In this document: positions 21,370 through 36,129 of the stretch, in pieces
How the letters are laid out: every line of letters starts with the position of its first letter
Numbering within the stretch: position 1 is the first letter of the stretch
Source: Erinaceus europaeus
Taxonomy: Eukaryota; Chordata; Mammalia; Eulipotyphla; Erinaceidae
Reading direction: 5' to 3'
NCBI RefSeq assembly: GCF_950295315.1
Contig: NC_080181.1
Location: 248,001-312,000, forward strand
Length of the DNA stretch: 64,000 bases
The notes under the pieces: model-generated
Told to the model about the DNA's origin: nothing
The model's database searches: none
Seen by the model: the letters and a program-made list of their open reading frames with translations, nothing else
Program-made: the position numbers and the translations under genes

Positions 21370-23918
21370 CTGAGGGAGGGAGAGAGAGAGAGAACAACAG
21401 AATCACTGTGGCACAGGTGATTTTGTGCAAAACACTTGGCACATTCTGATTTACAGCTCAATATTGACACCAGGGCAGCTCTCCTTGGCCCTTGGTCACT
21501 TTTCTTCTTTTCAGATGTAAAGACACTGAAGAGGGAGAGGTTTTTGCCCTGAGGCTTGCACTGGGAACTAGCAGCTGCCCTGTTTGTGTTGCCAGACTAG
21601 GAAACCTGTGGTGCCTGTCCATGTGGAGAGTCTCCTGGATGACTTCCTTCTCGAGCCTTTTTCGCTCGGTCCCGTTGGACCTGCATATAGCTAATGATTT
21701 GGAGATTTTATTCCTTTGGACAATTCTTTTCCTGATGCAAAGTTTCTCTCCAGGTTTTAGCAACCAATTGTGTGAATGTCACATCGAATCCATTGTAGAA
21801 AATGACTACATCAGTGTCTCTCTCTCTCTTTCTCTCTCTCTCTCTATCTCTCTCTCTCTCTATATATATATGTATGTAACATGTAGAGGTCTGAAAATAT
21901 TTTTTAGCTAGAGACCTGCACAGCTCTGGATTAGGGTAGCAATGTGGATACACCTGGCCCTTCTGAGCCACAGTCATGAGAGACATCTCACAGAGCCATA
22001 TCGTATATCACTCTACAAATCTCTCTCAGCACAAACTACCACTGCCAAATCATCTACTTCCCTCTTGCTCCTTTTGTCCACCGAGTCTTATCCCAAAACT
22101 GTAAATCAAAGAAGAAATAGACATAGTGCAGTTCCCTGCACACAGGACAGGCTGAGGCTGGACCAGGGAGATGCAATACGCCAGCCTGCATCTTGGCTGG
22201 AGCATCACTATGCTTACTTCGAATTTGGAGAGGCGAGGGCAGTTTTGGAGAGTGGGCTGCCGGCCAAGGGTTGCTTCTCAGAGTGGCTAAGACCTAGATG
22301 TTCTAAGTGTTACCTTTCCTCACAAACATAAAATAGCAATGCCACTTGTAAGAAGTATGCATGGGCATGGAGGGTTTGTCTTCAGTGCTCTGGCACTGAT
22401 CAACACAGGGCCAGAATTTCAGTCCTTGTCTGTCTCTGTCATTCTGTCTCTCTGACTGTCTCTACGTGCCTTCTTCACTGGGCCCTTACTGGAAGTCAGT
22501 GCATGCATCGTGAACTCAACCTTCCTGGTGTTGAAATTTTCCTTTCTTTGCCCTTTGGATTATTTAGTCTCCTGCACATGGTGTAGTACAGAGGGGAACT
22601 GCGGAGACAGCGTTGCTGCTGCAGGTTCCAGGCATATGTCCATCTCCAGCTGCAGCTGTCCAGGCCCTCTGTGCTTGACTGCCATTCTCCAGGGCCCTGA
22701 GGCTGACACTCAGCCTCAATGCAGCCCTCCTCACCTTCCTGCACAGCATCCTTGTCCTTATTCCATGAGAGCCCCGGTCAAGGGAAGTGAAACTCGATCC
22801 CCCTGGCACACACACTGTGCTTTCCCTCTATTAAGCCAAATGGAAAGGATCTGTGGTACTGATGGCCACACCAGTGTCCAGATTTCCCATGCAAAACGGA
22901 AGCTTCCAGTGTTCAGAAAGAGGGTGTTTTGATGGCTGTGAAATGTCTTTTCCAAGTGCCTCATGGTGTTTCAAATCCCTTTGAAACCTGAAGTTCTTTC
23001 TTGTATCTAGGGAATATTTTCACCACTGGCCAGAAGGGCCGCCCAACTAGGAGCACAGCTATCCAGGGGTCAGGAGGTCTTCCAGCCTGCTAGCTCCTGG
23101 AGGGATTCCTGAGTATGTCCTCAGGGCCCAAGTGTAAAAGGTGTTTCCAATTGCCTTGATTAGCAGCAGCCAGGCCCTCAGGTGAGGGGCGGGGCTGTGA
23201 TCTTGACTGGAAGCCCCTAATTTGGCCAATGGAGGCATCCATCTTTTTTTGTCTGTCCATAGCAAGGGCCCGGGGAGTTTGTGCTTCCTGCAAACAGAGC
23301 GACATTGTATGGGACACTCATGCAAGCCTACTTCTGGGAATCTCTCTGAGTGTGATGTGTGGACACCAGGACACCATGATCAGGGATGTGAGGCCACAGG
23401 AGCAATTGCCTTAGCCGGACCCAAAGGGTAGGTGTAAGGGGCCGGGTTCATCCACTATTGTTTGGTTCAACACACTTCCCATCTATGTGGAAACACAGCC
23501 CTTTCTGGGTACTTTCTGGGCTTGTAATCTGCTGCCCTGAGCAGTGGACTGAGAGCCTGGAGGCTGAGTAGGCAGCCAAACGTGACTGGACAGGCTCAAG
23601 CCCCTGAATTCTGAGGGGTGCCCCAGCTTCCCCCATTGGCAGTGTTTGGATCATAGTGAGGCATGGCATTGATTCGGAACTCAGGAGAGTGAGACATGAG
23701 AGTCCCTTTGCATATGCATTCTTGCTTAGCCACAATCTGGGCTAGCTGGCTTGCCCTGACCAGATAGGTTCTCTGTACATAAGTTGCAGGAGAGGCTGGC
23801 TCCCTTGCTACCCATGCTCTGAGACTACTACAGGTGATCTCTGAGCACACACAGACACACACAAACAGACAGACACACACACACACACACACATTACTGT
23901 CAGGTTGCTAGTAGAGCC

Positions 23919-26905
23919 TATGGTGAAGGCTGGGGCTGTCTGGGGTCTGTGGGCATGAGAGCTGCTGCCTTACGATCTATACAAGCCAGGTTTGAACCTG
24001 TCATCAATGAACACAGTGTAGGAGGTTTTTGAATTCTGGTCTCTTTCCAACTCATCTATTTCTCTTCTCGCCTTCTCTATCTCTAACTCTCACATGCTCT
24101 CACACACTCTGTCTTCACTCATTAATATTTTACTTAGATTCTTATTTTACTGACAGGCCCAGATAGACAAAGAGAGTTACCAGAGCACTGCTGAGCTCTG
24201 GCTTGTTGTGTTGGCGATTTCACCTAGGCTACTGGAGCCTCAGTTTGTAAGTCTTTCTGACACAAGCCATATTCTGTCTCCTCATTTCCATGCCAGTATC
24301 ACTCAGAGTTTATAATAAAGATATACATACATGTATATATGTACATATAGATTTATATATCTGTCATTTTTAGAATGTTCGACCTATGTATTTGACCTTC
24401 TTTCAGAATTACCACATTTATAACAGCCTAGTTTTTCTGAAATAATTGGCCATATAGTTGGAGCAGGATTCAATACAATTATAAATAATAGAACCTTCCA
24501 GTAGCATTTCTAATCGTGTTTCTATTAGCATCCTTATTGTAATTATCATGGCCCAGATCTTCCCTCCTTTTTCTAGTGTAAGCTTCAATACGTATGTGTT
24601 TGTTTTCTTTCTCCGGAAATCTTAATGTCCCTGGACCCTGAAGTGTTAGGGAATTTTTGAAGCAGCCCTCTGTTTCTCAGCAGATGGTTTCTATGTTTCT
24701 GCTGTCATCAGGTCTTCTTGTGGTTTTTGTCTTTATTTATTTTTATTGTTTCAAGTCCTCCTAGATCATCCCCATTTATTTGCATATTTATTTATTTAGT
24801 CAGGTATCACATGTGGCATCATTTCTTCTGCTTGAGAGATTTTCTCTTATAACTGAAGGGAACTTTTGATGCACAATACATTTCCTGGGGCAAATACTAC
24901 ACACATATGGTGAAGGCTTGGGTTGTCTGGGGTCTGTGGGCATTAGAGCTGCTGCGTGACAATCTCTACAACCCAGGTTTGAACCTGTCATGAATGAACA
25001 CAGCCTAGGGGGTTTTTGACTTCTGGTCTATTTCCAACTCTTCTATTTCTCTTCTCGCCATCTCTGTCTCTGACTCTCACAGGCTCTCTCTCACTCTGTC
25101 TGAACTCAGGAATATTTTACTTATATCCTTATTTTATTGACAGGCCCAGATATACAAAGAGAGTGGCCAGAGCACTGCTGAGCTCTGGCTGGTTTTGTTT
25201 GTGATTTCACCTAGGCTACTGGAGCCTCTGATTGGTAAGTCTCTCTGACTTAAGCCATATTCTGTCTCCTCATATCCATGGCAGTATCTCTCAGACTTTA
25301 TAATAAAGATATACATCCATATACATATATAAATATACATATATATCTCTGTCATTTTTAGAATTGTCAACCTATGTAATTGATCTTAATCAAAATTCAC
25401 ACATTTACAACAGGTTCCTTTTTCCCTACTAATTGGCCACATAGTTGGAGCAGGATTCAATACAATTATAAATAATAGAACCTTCCAGTAGCATTTCTAA
25501 TAGCATTTCTATCAGCATCCTTATTTTAATTATCATAGTACAGAACTTGCCTCCTTTCTCTAGTGTAAGCTTCAATACATATGAGTTTCTTTTCATTCTC
25601 CCGAAATCTTAATTTCCCTGGACTCTGAAGGGTCTCGGAACTTTTGAAGCAGCCCTTGATTCACAGCAGATGGTTTCTATGTTTCTGCTGTCATCAGGTC
25701 TTCTTGTGCTTTTTGTTTTTATTTTTCATTTGTTTCAAATCCTCCTAGATAACCCCCATTTACTTGCATATTTATTTATTTATTTATTTATTTATTTGGT
25801 TCTATATTACATGAGGGGTCCATTCTTCTGCTTGATAGATTTTTCTCTTATAATTGAAGGGAAGTTTACACTCACAATACATATCCTGTCGTAAATAGTA
25901 CACACATATGGTGAAGGCTGGGGTTGTCTGGGGTCTGTGGACAGGAGACTGCTGCCTTACAATCTCGACAACCCAGGTTTGAACCTGTCATGTATGAACA
26001 CAGAGTGGGAGCTTTTGGACTTCTGGTCTCTTTCCAACTCTTCTATTTCTCTTCTTGCCTTCTCTGTCTCTGACTCTCACAGGCTCTCACTCACTCTGTC
26101 TGCACTCATTAATATTTTACTTTTATATTATTTGACTGACAGGCCCAGATATACAAAGCGAGTCACCAGGCCCCGGCTGAGCTCTGGATTGTTTTGTTGG
26201 CGATTTCACCTAGGTTTCTGGAGCCTCAGCTTTGTAAGTCTCTCTGGCACAAGCCATACTCTGTCTCCTCATAGCCATGCCAGTATCCCTCATAGTTGAT
26301 AATAAAGATACACATACATATATGTACATATACATATATATATACATATATATATATCAGACATTTTTAGAATTGTTGACCTTTTTATTTGATCTGAATG
26401 CAGAATTACCGCATTTATAATAGCCTCCTTATTCATAAATAATTGGTCACATAGTTGGAGCAGGATTCACTACAATTATAAATTATAAACTTTCCAGGAG
26501 CATTTCCAATAGCCTTTCTATCAGTATCCTTATTGTAATTATCATAGCACAGAACTTGCCTCCATTTTCTAGTGTAAGCTTCAAATCGTATGCGTTTCTT
26601 TTCATTCTCAGAATTCGTAATTTGCCTGGACCCTGTGTGTCAGGGAATTTTTGAAGCAGCCCTCTATTTCTCAGCAGACATTTTCTATATTTCTGCTGTC
26701 ATCAGGTCTTCCTGTGGTGTTTGTTTTTATTTTTTATTTTTTTCAAATCCTCTTAGATCATTCCCATTTATTTGCATATTTATTTATTTATTTATTTCAT
26801 CCGATATCACATGAGGGGTCATTTCTTCTGCCTGATAGATTTTCTCTTATAATTGAAGGGAACTTTTGACACACAATACATTTCCTTTTGCAGATACTAC
26901 ACACT
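23919..26905 (+). repeat. Triplicated A modules, unit 4
   Basis: A1 23919-24905, A2 24906-25906 and A3 25907-26905, in the long-TA form shared with units 2 and 5. Confidence 0.9.
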
Positions 26906-27138
26906 ACTACAACTGCTACTGCACTGTTTTTGACAGTGACATCCAATGCACAATGGATTAGTATTGCATGGCGCAAGAGAATGTTCACTATTTAACCTAC
27001 AATGTTTTTAACCTCACAAATATTTATTCTGTTCTTTCTTGGGGGATGAATGGTTTACAGTCAACAGTTCCATATAATAGTGGGCACGGGGGGGTAATTT
27101 TTCCCACTACCCCTGTATTTCTGTACATCCTTTGTAAC

Positions 27139-27338
27139 TTTCTTATTGAGGAGAAGCAAACAGTCATAAATTGAGAGAGCAGGGCCCAAGCAGGAAGAGA
27201 GACAGAGAGACATCTGCAGCTCTGATTTGTCACTAGCCCAGCTTTTCCCTAGCTGGGTAAGTGTGACCAGGGGCTCAAAACAGGGTCCTGGGATTCCACA
27301 TAGTTCCCTGGCAGCTCCACCAGCTGTTCCTCCAACCC
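27139..27338 (-). mobile_element. Antisense SINE-like element, unit 4
   Basis: Same diverged block as 3736-3935, in the 'agcttttccc' class. Confidence 0.55.
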
Positions 27339-27514
27339 ATGCTCCCTTCGTTGTCCATGTAACTATCGATCTGCTCTAGGCATTTCTCACCTTCATATGC
27401 CAGAAACTTAACACTTCTCCCTTCCACCCATGAAACTTTGACCTTTTGCTAGGGTGCAAAACAGCAACTCCAATCCAAGTTATTTTCGGGACAAGTGTGT
27501 ACGTCTCTGTGGGA

Positions 27515-27556
<42 letters not shown>

Positions 27557-27834
27557 GTGTGCATAAGTGTGTTTCAGTTAAGATTACCGCTGTTGTTTCT
27601 TTATTCCTGACACAGGGACTTAGGAACTGGGTTGTGTTATGACAAAGGAAGTTTCCACTGCACAAGTGGTTTTTCAAGTATGAATTGGCACATTGGATTG
27701 TGGACTCTGTTGTGCATTCTCCCAGGTGGTCCTCAGATGGGTTCTTTCCTTTGCTATTCCCATGCTGTGTGTAATTTTCTGGGTAGACTCAAAGAGGAGT
27801 GGCATGGGGAGCTCAGCTGCATTCTGCTGTATGT

Positions 27835-28097
27835 CCACAAGGTGGCGGCAAAGACCATAGTTGAGTGTAGTGATTCTGTGGAATGAGGAGAACTCTAGGA
27901 ATTGTGGCCCGTGGACAGCAGGGTTGAAATTGACGTAGAGTGCCCTAGACATCTGTTCTTTCCTGTGGGGTGGGGGGATCCCCCATTTGGCTTTGCAAGT
28001 GGAAGGGGTTTCTCTCTTTGCCTGGGATGACTCTACTGGGAGCTTGTGAATCCCTGTGCTCAGCTGCATTCTGCTGGGTGTCCACAAGAGGGCAGCA
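27835..28097 (+). promoter_or_regulatory. CTCF-like motif pair, unit 4
   Basis: Motif 1 starts at 27835 and motif 2 at 28082, with unchanged cores, spacing and orientation. Confidence 0.6.
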
Positions 28098-28319
28098 CCA
28101 GGGCGGGACTAAGGCTCCATGGGGCAAGTGCCCTGAGGCACTGGGCTAGGAGAGTGGCGACAGTGTTTCTGGGTGTGCCCCAAGAGCATGGCCAGCCTAG
28201 CGCAGGCAGGCAGTGTCCTAAGGACGGGCCCAGACAGGAGCTGTGGGGGTCGTGTTTGCAGAAACAGGGCCTTCAGAGGATGGCAGAAAGTCCCCGGGGG
28301 CGGGCCTCAGAGCCCGTGC

Positions 28320-29035
28320 CCAATGAGCCTGAGGGGAGGGCCCAGTGGGTATTCATAGAGACAGCTGGCCAATCAGAGAGGAGGAACGTCACCCTCAGGG
28401 GCGTGAAGCAAGAGCTGGCCAATGAGAACAGAGGAGGAGTTGCGTGGGCGGGCCTCAGAGAGCCGCCCACCAATGAGAGCCTGGGTGCTGGCTCTGGGTG
28501 GGCGTACCCCTGGAGGTCAGCCAATCAGGGTCCAGCGGAAGTGCCTGGGGGGCGGGCCCTCGGGAGGCTGTCCAATGAGCGCCTGGAGCGGGCCTCATGG
28601 GCGGAGCCCAGGAGGCTGGCCAATCATGGGGCAAGGGCGGTGACCTTCCTGGGCGTGCCTTAGGAACTGGCCTATCAGAGGGCGCCCCTCAGACAGCAGC
28701 CCGCCAATGGGAGCCAAGAGAAGGCTGGCTGGGGGCGTGTCCCTGGGACACCAGGCCAATCAGAGTCGAGCGGAAGTGGCTGGTGGGCGGGCCTTCCGGA
28801 GGCTGCCCAATCAGCGTGCTGCAGGGCCGTGTGGGCGGTGCTCAAGGCCGCTGGCCAATCACTGACTAGGGGCCCGGACCCTCCTGGGCGTGTCCAAGCA
28901 CACTGGCCAATGAGATTGCTGGTGGGGTTCTGGGCGTGGCCTAGGCCTCTGGCCTATCAGAGCCTGGCTGGCGCCCTGTGGGCGGGCCTTCTGAAGGAAT
29001 CCCGCCAATGGGAGCTCAGAGCTGGCCTTAAAAGG
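28320..29035 (+). promoter_or_regulatory. CCAAT/GC-box array and TATA-like box, unit 4
   Basis: Boxes run from 28320 to 29009 with unchanged spacing; the TATA-like box is at 29028-29035. The second CCTAT variant reads 'gcctatcag', as in units 5, 6 and 8. Confidence 0.8.
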
Positions 29036-31671
29036 CTGGGCGTGCTTCCAGGAAATGCGAAGCAGGGTTCAGCCCAGGGCCCTGCCTTGCAGAAGCTGTC
29101 CAGTGCGCATGTGTATAACTCCGTTTGTGCCTGTGCCTCTGTGGATTTGTGTGTGTGTGTGTGTGTGTGTGTGTCTGAGGGAGGGAGAGAGAGAGAGAAC
29201 AACAGAATCACTGTGGCACAGGTGATTTTGTGCAAAACACTTGGCACATTCTGATTTACAGCTCAATATTGACACCAGGGCAGCTCTCCTTGGCCCTTGG
29301 TCACTTTTCTTCTTTTCAGATGTAAAGACACTGAAGAGGGAGAGGTTTTTGCCCTGAGGCTTGCACTGGGAACTAGCAGCTGCCCTGTTTGTGTTGCCAG
29401 ACTAGGAAACCTGTGGTGCCTGTCCATGTGGAGAGTCTCCTGGATGACTTCCTTCTCGAGCCTTTTTCGCTCGGTCCCGTTGGACCTGCATATAGCTAAT
29501 GATTTGGAGATTTTATTCCTTTGGACAATTCTTTTCCTGATGCAAAGTTTCTCTCCAGGTTTTAGCAACCAATTGTGTGAATGTCACATCGAATCCATTG
29601 TAGAAAATGACTACATCAGTGTCTCTCTCTCTCTTTCTCTCTCTCTCTCTATCTCTCTCTCTCTCTATATATATATGTATGTAACATGTAGAGGTCTGAA
29701 AATATTTTTTAGCTAGAGACCTGCACAGCTCTGGATTAGGGTAGCAATGTGGATACACCTGGCCCTTCTGAGCCACAGTCATGAGAGACATCTCACAGAG
29801 CCATATCGTATATCACTCTACAAATCTCTCTCAGCACAAACTACCACTGCCAAATCATCTACTTCCCTCTTGCTCCTTTTGTCCACCGAGTCTTATCCCA
29901 AAACTGTAAATCAAAGAAGAAATAGACATAGTGCAGTTCCCTGCACACAGGACAGGCTGAGGCTGGACCAGGGAGATGCAATACGCCAGCCTGCATCTTG
30001 GCTGGAGCATCACTATGCTTACTTCGAATTTGGAGAGGCGAGGGCAGTTTTGGAGAGTGGGCTGCCGGCCAAGGGTTGCTTCTCAGAGTGGCTAAGACCT
30101 AGATGTTCTAAGTGTTACCTTTCCTCACAAACATAAAATAGCAATGCCACTTGTAAGAAGTATGCATGGGCATGGAGGGTTTGTCTTCAGTGCTCTGGCA
30201 CTGATCAACACAGGGCCAGAATTTCAGTCCTTGTCTGTCTCTGTCATTCTGTCTCTCTGACTGTCTCTACGTGCCTTCTTCACTGGGCCCTTACTGGAAG
30301 TCAGTGCATGCATCGTGAACTCAGCCTTCCTGGTGTTGAAATTTTCCTTTCTTGCCCTTTGGATTATTTAGTCTCCTGCACATGGTGTAGTACAGAGGGG
30401 AACTGCGGAGACAGCGTTGCTGCTGCAGGTTCCAGGCATATGTCCATCTCCAGCTGCAGCTGTCCAGGCCCTCTGTGCTTGACTGCCATTCTCCAGGGCC
30501 CTGAGGCTGACACTCAGCCTCAATGCAGCCCTCCTCACCTTCCTGCACAGCATCCTTGTCCTTATTCCATGAGAGCCCCGGTCAAGGGAAGTGAAACTCG
30601 ATCCCCCTGGCACACACACTGTGCTTTCCCTCTATTAAGCCAAATGGAAAGGATCTGTGGTACTGATGGCCACACCAGTGTCCAGATTTCCCATGCAAAA
30701 CGGAAGCTTCCAGTGTTCAGAAAGAGGGTGTTTTGATGGCTGTGAAATGTCTTTTCCAAGTGCCTCATGGTGTTTCAAATCCCTTTGAAACCTGAAGTTC
30801 TTTCTTGTATCTAGGGAATATTTTCACCACTGGCCAGAAGGGCCGCCCAACTAGGAGCACAGCTATCCAGGGGTCAGGAGGTCTTCCAGCCTGCTAGCTC
30901 CTGGAGGGATTCCTGAGTATGTCCTCAGGGCCCAAGTGTAAAAGGTGTTTCCAATTGCCTTGATTAGCAGCAGCCAGGCCCTCAGGTGAGGGGCGGGGCT
31001 GTGATCTTGACTGGAAGCCCCTAATTTGGCCAATGGAGGCATCCATCTTTTTTTGTCTGTCCATAGCAAGGGCCCGGGGAGTTTGTGCTTCCTGCAAGCA
31101 GAGCGACATTGTATGGGACACTCATGCAAGCCTACTTCTGGGAATCTCTCTGAGTGTGATGTGTGGACACCAGGACACCATGATCAGGGATGTGAGGCCA
31201 CAGGAGCAATTGCCTTAGCCGGACCCAAAGGGTAGGTGTAAGGGGCCGGGTTCATCCACTATTGTTTGGTTCAACACACTTCCCATCTATGTGGAAACAC
31301 AGCCCTTTCTGGGTACTTTCTGGGCTTGTAATCTGCTGCCCTGAGCAGTGGACTGAGAGCCTGGAGGCTGAGTAGGCAGCCAAACGTGACTGGACAGGCT
31401 CAAGCCCCTGAATTCTGAGGGGTGCCCCAGCTTCCCCCATTGGCAGTGTTTGGATCATAGTGAGGCATGGCATTGATTCGGAACTCAGGAGAGTGAGACA
31501 TGAGAGTCCCTTTGCATATGCATTCTTGCTTAGCCACAATCTGGGCTAGCTGGCTTGCCCTGACCAGATAGGTTCTCTGTACATAAGTTGCAGGAGAGGC
31601 TGGCTCCCTTGCCACCCATGCTCTGAGACTACTTCAGGTGATCTCTGAGCACACACAGACACAAACAGACA

Positions 31672-31704
<33 letters not shown>

Positions 31705-31728
31705 TACTGTCAGGTTGCTAGTAGAGCC

Positions 31729-34715
31729 TATGGTGAAGGCTGGGGCTGTCTGGGGTCTGTGGGCATGAGAGCTGCTGCCTTACGATCTATACAAGCCAGG
31801 TTTGAACCTGTCATCAATGAACACAGTGTAGGAGGTTTTTGAATTCTGGTCTCTTTCCAACTCATCTATTTCTCTTCTCGCCTTCTCTATCTCTAACTCT
31901 CACATGCTCTCACACACTCTGTCTTCACTCATTAATATTTTACTTAGATTCTTATTTTACTGACAGGCCCAGATAGACAAAGAGAGTTACCAGAGCACTG
32001 CTGAGCTCTGGCTTGTTGTGTTGGCGATTTCACCTAGGCTACTGGAGCCTCAGTTTGTAAGTCTTTCTGACACAAGCCATATTCTGTCTCCTCATTTCCA
32101 TGCCAGTATCACTCAGAGTTTATAATAAAGATATACATACATGTATATATGTACATATAGATTTATATATCTGTCATTTTTAGAATGTTCGACCTATGTA
32201 TTTGACCTTCTTTCAGAATTACCACATTTATAACAGCCTAGTTTTTCTGAAATAATTGGCCATATAGTTGGAGCAGGATTCAATACAATTATAAATAATA
32301 GAACCTTCCAGTAGCATTTCTAATCGTGTTTCTATTAGCATCCTTATTGTAATTATCATGGCCCAGATCTTCCCTCCTTTTTCTAGTGTAAGCTTCAATA
32401 CGTATGTGTTTGTTTTCTTTCTCCGGAAATCTTAATGTCCCTGGACCCTGAAGTGTTAGGGAATTTTTGAAGCAGCCCTCTGTTTCTCAGCAGATGGTTT
32501 CTATGTTTCTGCTGTCATCAGGTCTTCTTGTGGTTTTTGTCTTTATTTATTTTTATTGTTTCAAGTCCTCCTAGATCATCCCCATTTATTTGCATATTTA
32601 TTTATTTAGTCAGGTATCACATGTGGCATCATTTCTTCTGCTTGAGAGATTTTCTCTTATAACTGAAGGGAACTTTTGATGCACAATACATTTCCTGGGG
32701 CAAATACTACACACATATGGTGAAGGCTTGGGTTGTCTGGGGTCTGTGGGCATTAGAGCTGCTGCGTGACAATCTCTACAACCCAGGTTTGAACCTGTCA
32801 TGAATGAACACAGCCTAGGGGGTTTTTGACTTCTGGTCTATTTCCAACTCTTCTATTTCTCTTCTCGCCATCTCTGTCTCTGACTCTCACAGGCTCTCTC
32901 TCACTCTGTCTGAACTCAGGAATATTTTACTTATATCCTTATTTTATTGACAGGCCCAGATATACAAAGAGAGTGGCCAGAGCACTGCTGAGCTCTGGCT
33001 GGTTTTGTTTGTGATTTCACCTAGGCTACTGGAGCCTCTGATTGGTAAGTCTCTCTGACTTAAGCCATATTCTGTCTCCTCATATCCATGGCAGTATCTC
33101 TCAGACTTTATAATAAAGATATACATCCATATACATATATAAATATACATATATATCTCTGTCATTTTTAGAATTGTCAACCTATGTAATTGATCTTAAT
33201 CAAAATTCACACATTTACAACAGGTTCCTTTTTCCCTACTAATTGGCCACATAGTTGGAGCAGGATTCAATACAATTATAAATAATAGAACCTTCCAGTA
33301 GCATTTCTAATAGCATTTCTATCAGCATCCTTATTTTAATTATCATAGTACAGAACTTGCCTCCTTTCTCTAGTGTAAGCTTCAATACATATGAGTTTCT
33401 TTTCATTCTCCCGAAATCTTAATTTCCCTGGACTCTGAAGGGTCTCGGAACTTTTGAAGCAGCCCTTGATTCACAGCAGATGGTTTCTATGTTTCTGCTG
33501 TCATCAGGTCTTCTTGTGCTTTTTGTTTTTATTTTTCATTTGTTTCAAATCCTCCTAGATAACCCCCATTTACTTGCATATTTATTTATTTATTTATTTA
33601 TTTATTTGGTTCTATATTACATGAGGGGTCCATTCTTCTGCTTGATAGATTTTTCTCTTATAATTGAAGGGAAGTTTACACTCACAATACATATCCTGTC
33701 GTAAATAGTACACACATATGGTGAAGGCTGGGGTTGTCTGGGGTCTGTGGACAGGAGACTGCTGCCTTACAATCTCGACAACCCAGGTTTGAACCTGTCA
33801 TGTATGAACACAGAGTGGGAGCTTTTGGACTTCTGGTCTCTTTCCAACTCTTCTATTTCTCTTCTTGCCTTCTCTGTCTCTGACTCTCACAGGCTCTCAC
33901 TCACTCTGTCTGCACTCATTAATATTTTACTTTTATATTATTTGACTGACAGGCCCAGATATACAAAGCGAGTCACCAGGCCCCGGCTGAGCTCTGGATT
34001 GTTTTGTTGGCGATTTCACCTAGGTTTCTGGAGCCTCAGCTTTGTAAGTCTCTCTGGCACAAGCCATACTCTGTCTCCTCATAGCCATGCCAGTATCCCT
34101 CATAGTTGATAATAAAGATACATATACATATATGTACATATACATATATATATACATATATATATATCAGACATTTTTAGAATTGTTGACCTTTTTATTT
34201 GATCTGAATGCAGAATTACCGCATTTATAATAGCCTCCTTATTCATAAATAATTGGTCACATAGTTGGAGCAGGATTCACTACAATTATAAATTATAAAC
34301 TTTCCAGGAGCATTTCCAATAGCCTTTCTATCAGTATCCTTATTGTAATTATCATAGCACAGAACTTGCCTCCATTTTCTAGTGTAAGCTTCAAATCGTA
34401 TGCGTTTCTTTTCATTCTCAGAATTCGTAATTTGCCTGGACCCTGTGTGTCAGGGAATTTTTGAAGCAGCCCTCTATTTCTCAGCAGACATTTTCTATAT
34501 TTCTGCTGTCATCAGGTCTTCCTGTGGTGTTTGTTTTTATTTTTTATTTTTTTCAAATCCTCTTAGATCATTCCCATTTATTTGCATATTTATTTATTTA
34601 TTTATTTCATCCGATATCACATGAGGGGTCATTTCTTCTGCCTGATAGATTTTCTCTTATAATTGAAGGGAACTTTTGACACACAATACATTTCCTTTTG
34701 CAGATACTACACACT
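31729..34715 (+). repeat. Triplicated A modules, unit 5
   Basis: A1 31729-32715, A2 32716-33716 and A3 33717-34715. A private change gives 'gatacatatac' near 34128 where other units have 'gatacacatac'. Confidence 0.9.
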
Positions 34716-34948
34716 ACTACAACTGCTACTGCACTGTTTTTGACAGTGACATCCAATGCACAATGGATTAGTATTGCATGGCGCAAGAGAATGTTCACTA
34801 TTTAACCTACAATGTTTTTAACCTCACAAATATTTATTCTGTTCTTTCTTGGGGGATGAATGGTTTACAGTCAACAGTTCCATATAATAGTGGGCACGGG
34901 GGGGTAATTTTTCCCACTACCCCTGTATTTCTGTACATCCTTTGTAAC

Positions 34949-35148
34949 TTTCTTATTGAGGAGAAGCAAACAGTCATAAATTGAGAGAGCAGGGCCCAAG
35001 CAGGAAGAGAGACAGAGAGACATCTGCAGCTCTGATTTGTCACTAGCCCAGCTTTTCCCTAGCTGGGTAAGTGTGACCAGGGGCTCAAAACAGGGTCCTG
35101 GGATTCCACATAGTTCCCTGGCAGCTCCACCAGCTGTTCCTCCAACCC
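34949..35148 (-). mobile_element. Antisense SINE-like element, unit 5
   Basis: Same diverged block as 3736-3935, in the 'agcttttccc' class. Confidence 0.55.
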
Positions 35149-35324
35149 ATGCTCCCTTCGTTGTCCATGTAACTATCGATCTGCTCTAGGCATTTCTCAC
35201 CTTCATATGCCAGAAACTTAACACTTCTCCCTTCCACCCATGAAACTTTGACCTTTTGCTAGGGTGCAAAACAGCAACTCCAATCCAAGTTATTTTCGGG
35301 ACAAGTGTGTACGTCTCTGTGGGA

Positions 35325-35366
<42 letters not shown>

Positions 35367-35644
35367 GTGTGCATAAGTGTGTTTCAGTTAAGATTACCGC
35401 TGTTGTTTCTTTATTCCTGACACAGGGACTTAGGAACTGGGTTGTGTTATGACAAAGGAAGTTTCCACTGCACAAGTGGTTTTTCAAGTATGAATTGGCA
35501 CATTGGATTGTGGACTCTGTTGTGCATTCTCCCAGGTGGTCCTCAGATGGGTTCTTTCCTTTGCTATTCCCATGCTGTGTGTAATTTTCTGGGTAGACTC
35601 AAAGAGGAGTGGCATGGGGAGCTCAGCTGCATTCTGCTGTATGT

Positions 35645-35907
35645 CCACAAGGTGGCGGCAAAGACCATAGTTGAGTGTAGTGATTCTGTGGAATGAGGAG
35701 AACTCTAGGAATTGTGGCCCGTGGACAGCAGGGTTGAAATTGACGTAGAGTGCCCTAGACATCTGTTCTTTCCTGTGGGGTGGGGGGATCCCCCATTTGG
35801 CTTTGCAAGTGGAAGGGGTTTCTCTCTTTGCCTGGGATGACTCTACTGGGAGCTTGTGAATCCCTGTGCTCAGCTGCATTCTGCTGGGTGTCCACAAGAG
35901 GGCAGCA
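35645..35907 (+). promoter_or_regulatory. CTCF-like motif pair, unit 5
   Basis: Motif 1 starts at 35645 and motif 2 at 35892, with unchanged cores, spacing and orientation. Confidence 0.6.
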
Positions 35908-36129
35908 CCAGGGCGGGACTAAGGCTCCATGGGGCAAGTGCCCTGAGGCACTGGGCTAGGAGAGTGGCGACAGTGTTTCTGGGTGTGCCCCAAGAGCATG
36001 GCCAGCCTAGCGCAGGCAGGCAGTGTCCTAAGGACGGGCCCAGACAGGAGCTGTGGGGGTCGTGTTTGCAGAAACAGGGCCTTCAGAGGATGGCAGAAAG
36101 TCCCCGGGGGCGGGCCTCAGAGCCCGTGC

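Larger units (their letters stand above)
15609..23401 (+). repeat. Macrosatellite unit 3 (7793 bp)
   Basis: Shortest complete copy, mainly because of shorter TG and TA tracts. It has 'cttgctaccc' before the CA tract, shared with units 4 and 9, and 'gagtcggagc' near 18212 where others have 'gagtgggagc'. The extreme 3' end reads 'aggacaccatgatcaggg', shared with units 4 and 5, in place of 'aggaagcatgagcaggg'. Confidence 0.97.
23402..31205 (+). repeat. Macrosatellite unit 4 (7804 bp)
   Basis: Complete copy, very close to unit 5 over most of its length. It shares with unit 5 a one-base T deletion near 30351 ('ctttcttgccc' for 'ctttctttgccc'), 'tgcaagcagag' near 31095, and the 3' end 'aggacaccatgatcaggg'. 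Its 5' end ('cttgctaccc', 'ctacaggtg') instead groups with units 3 and 9. Confidence 0.97.
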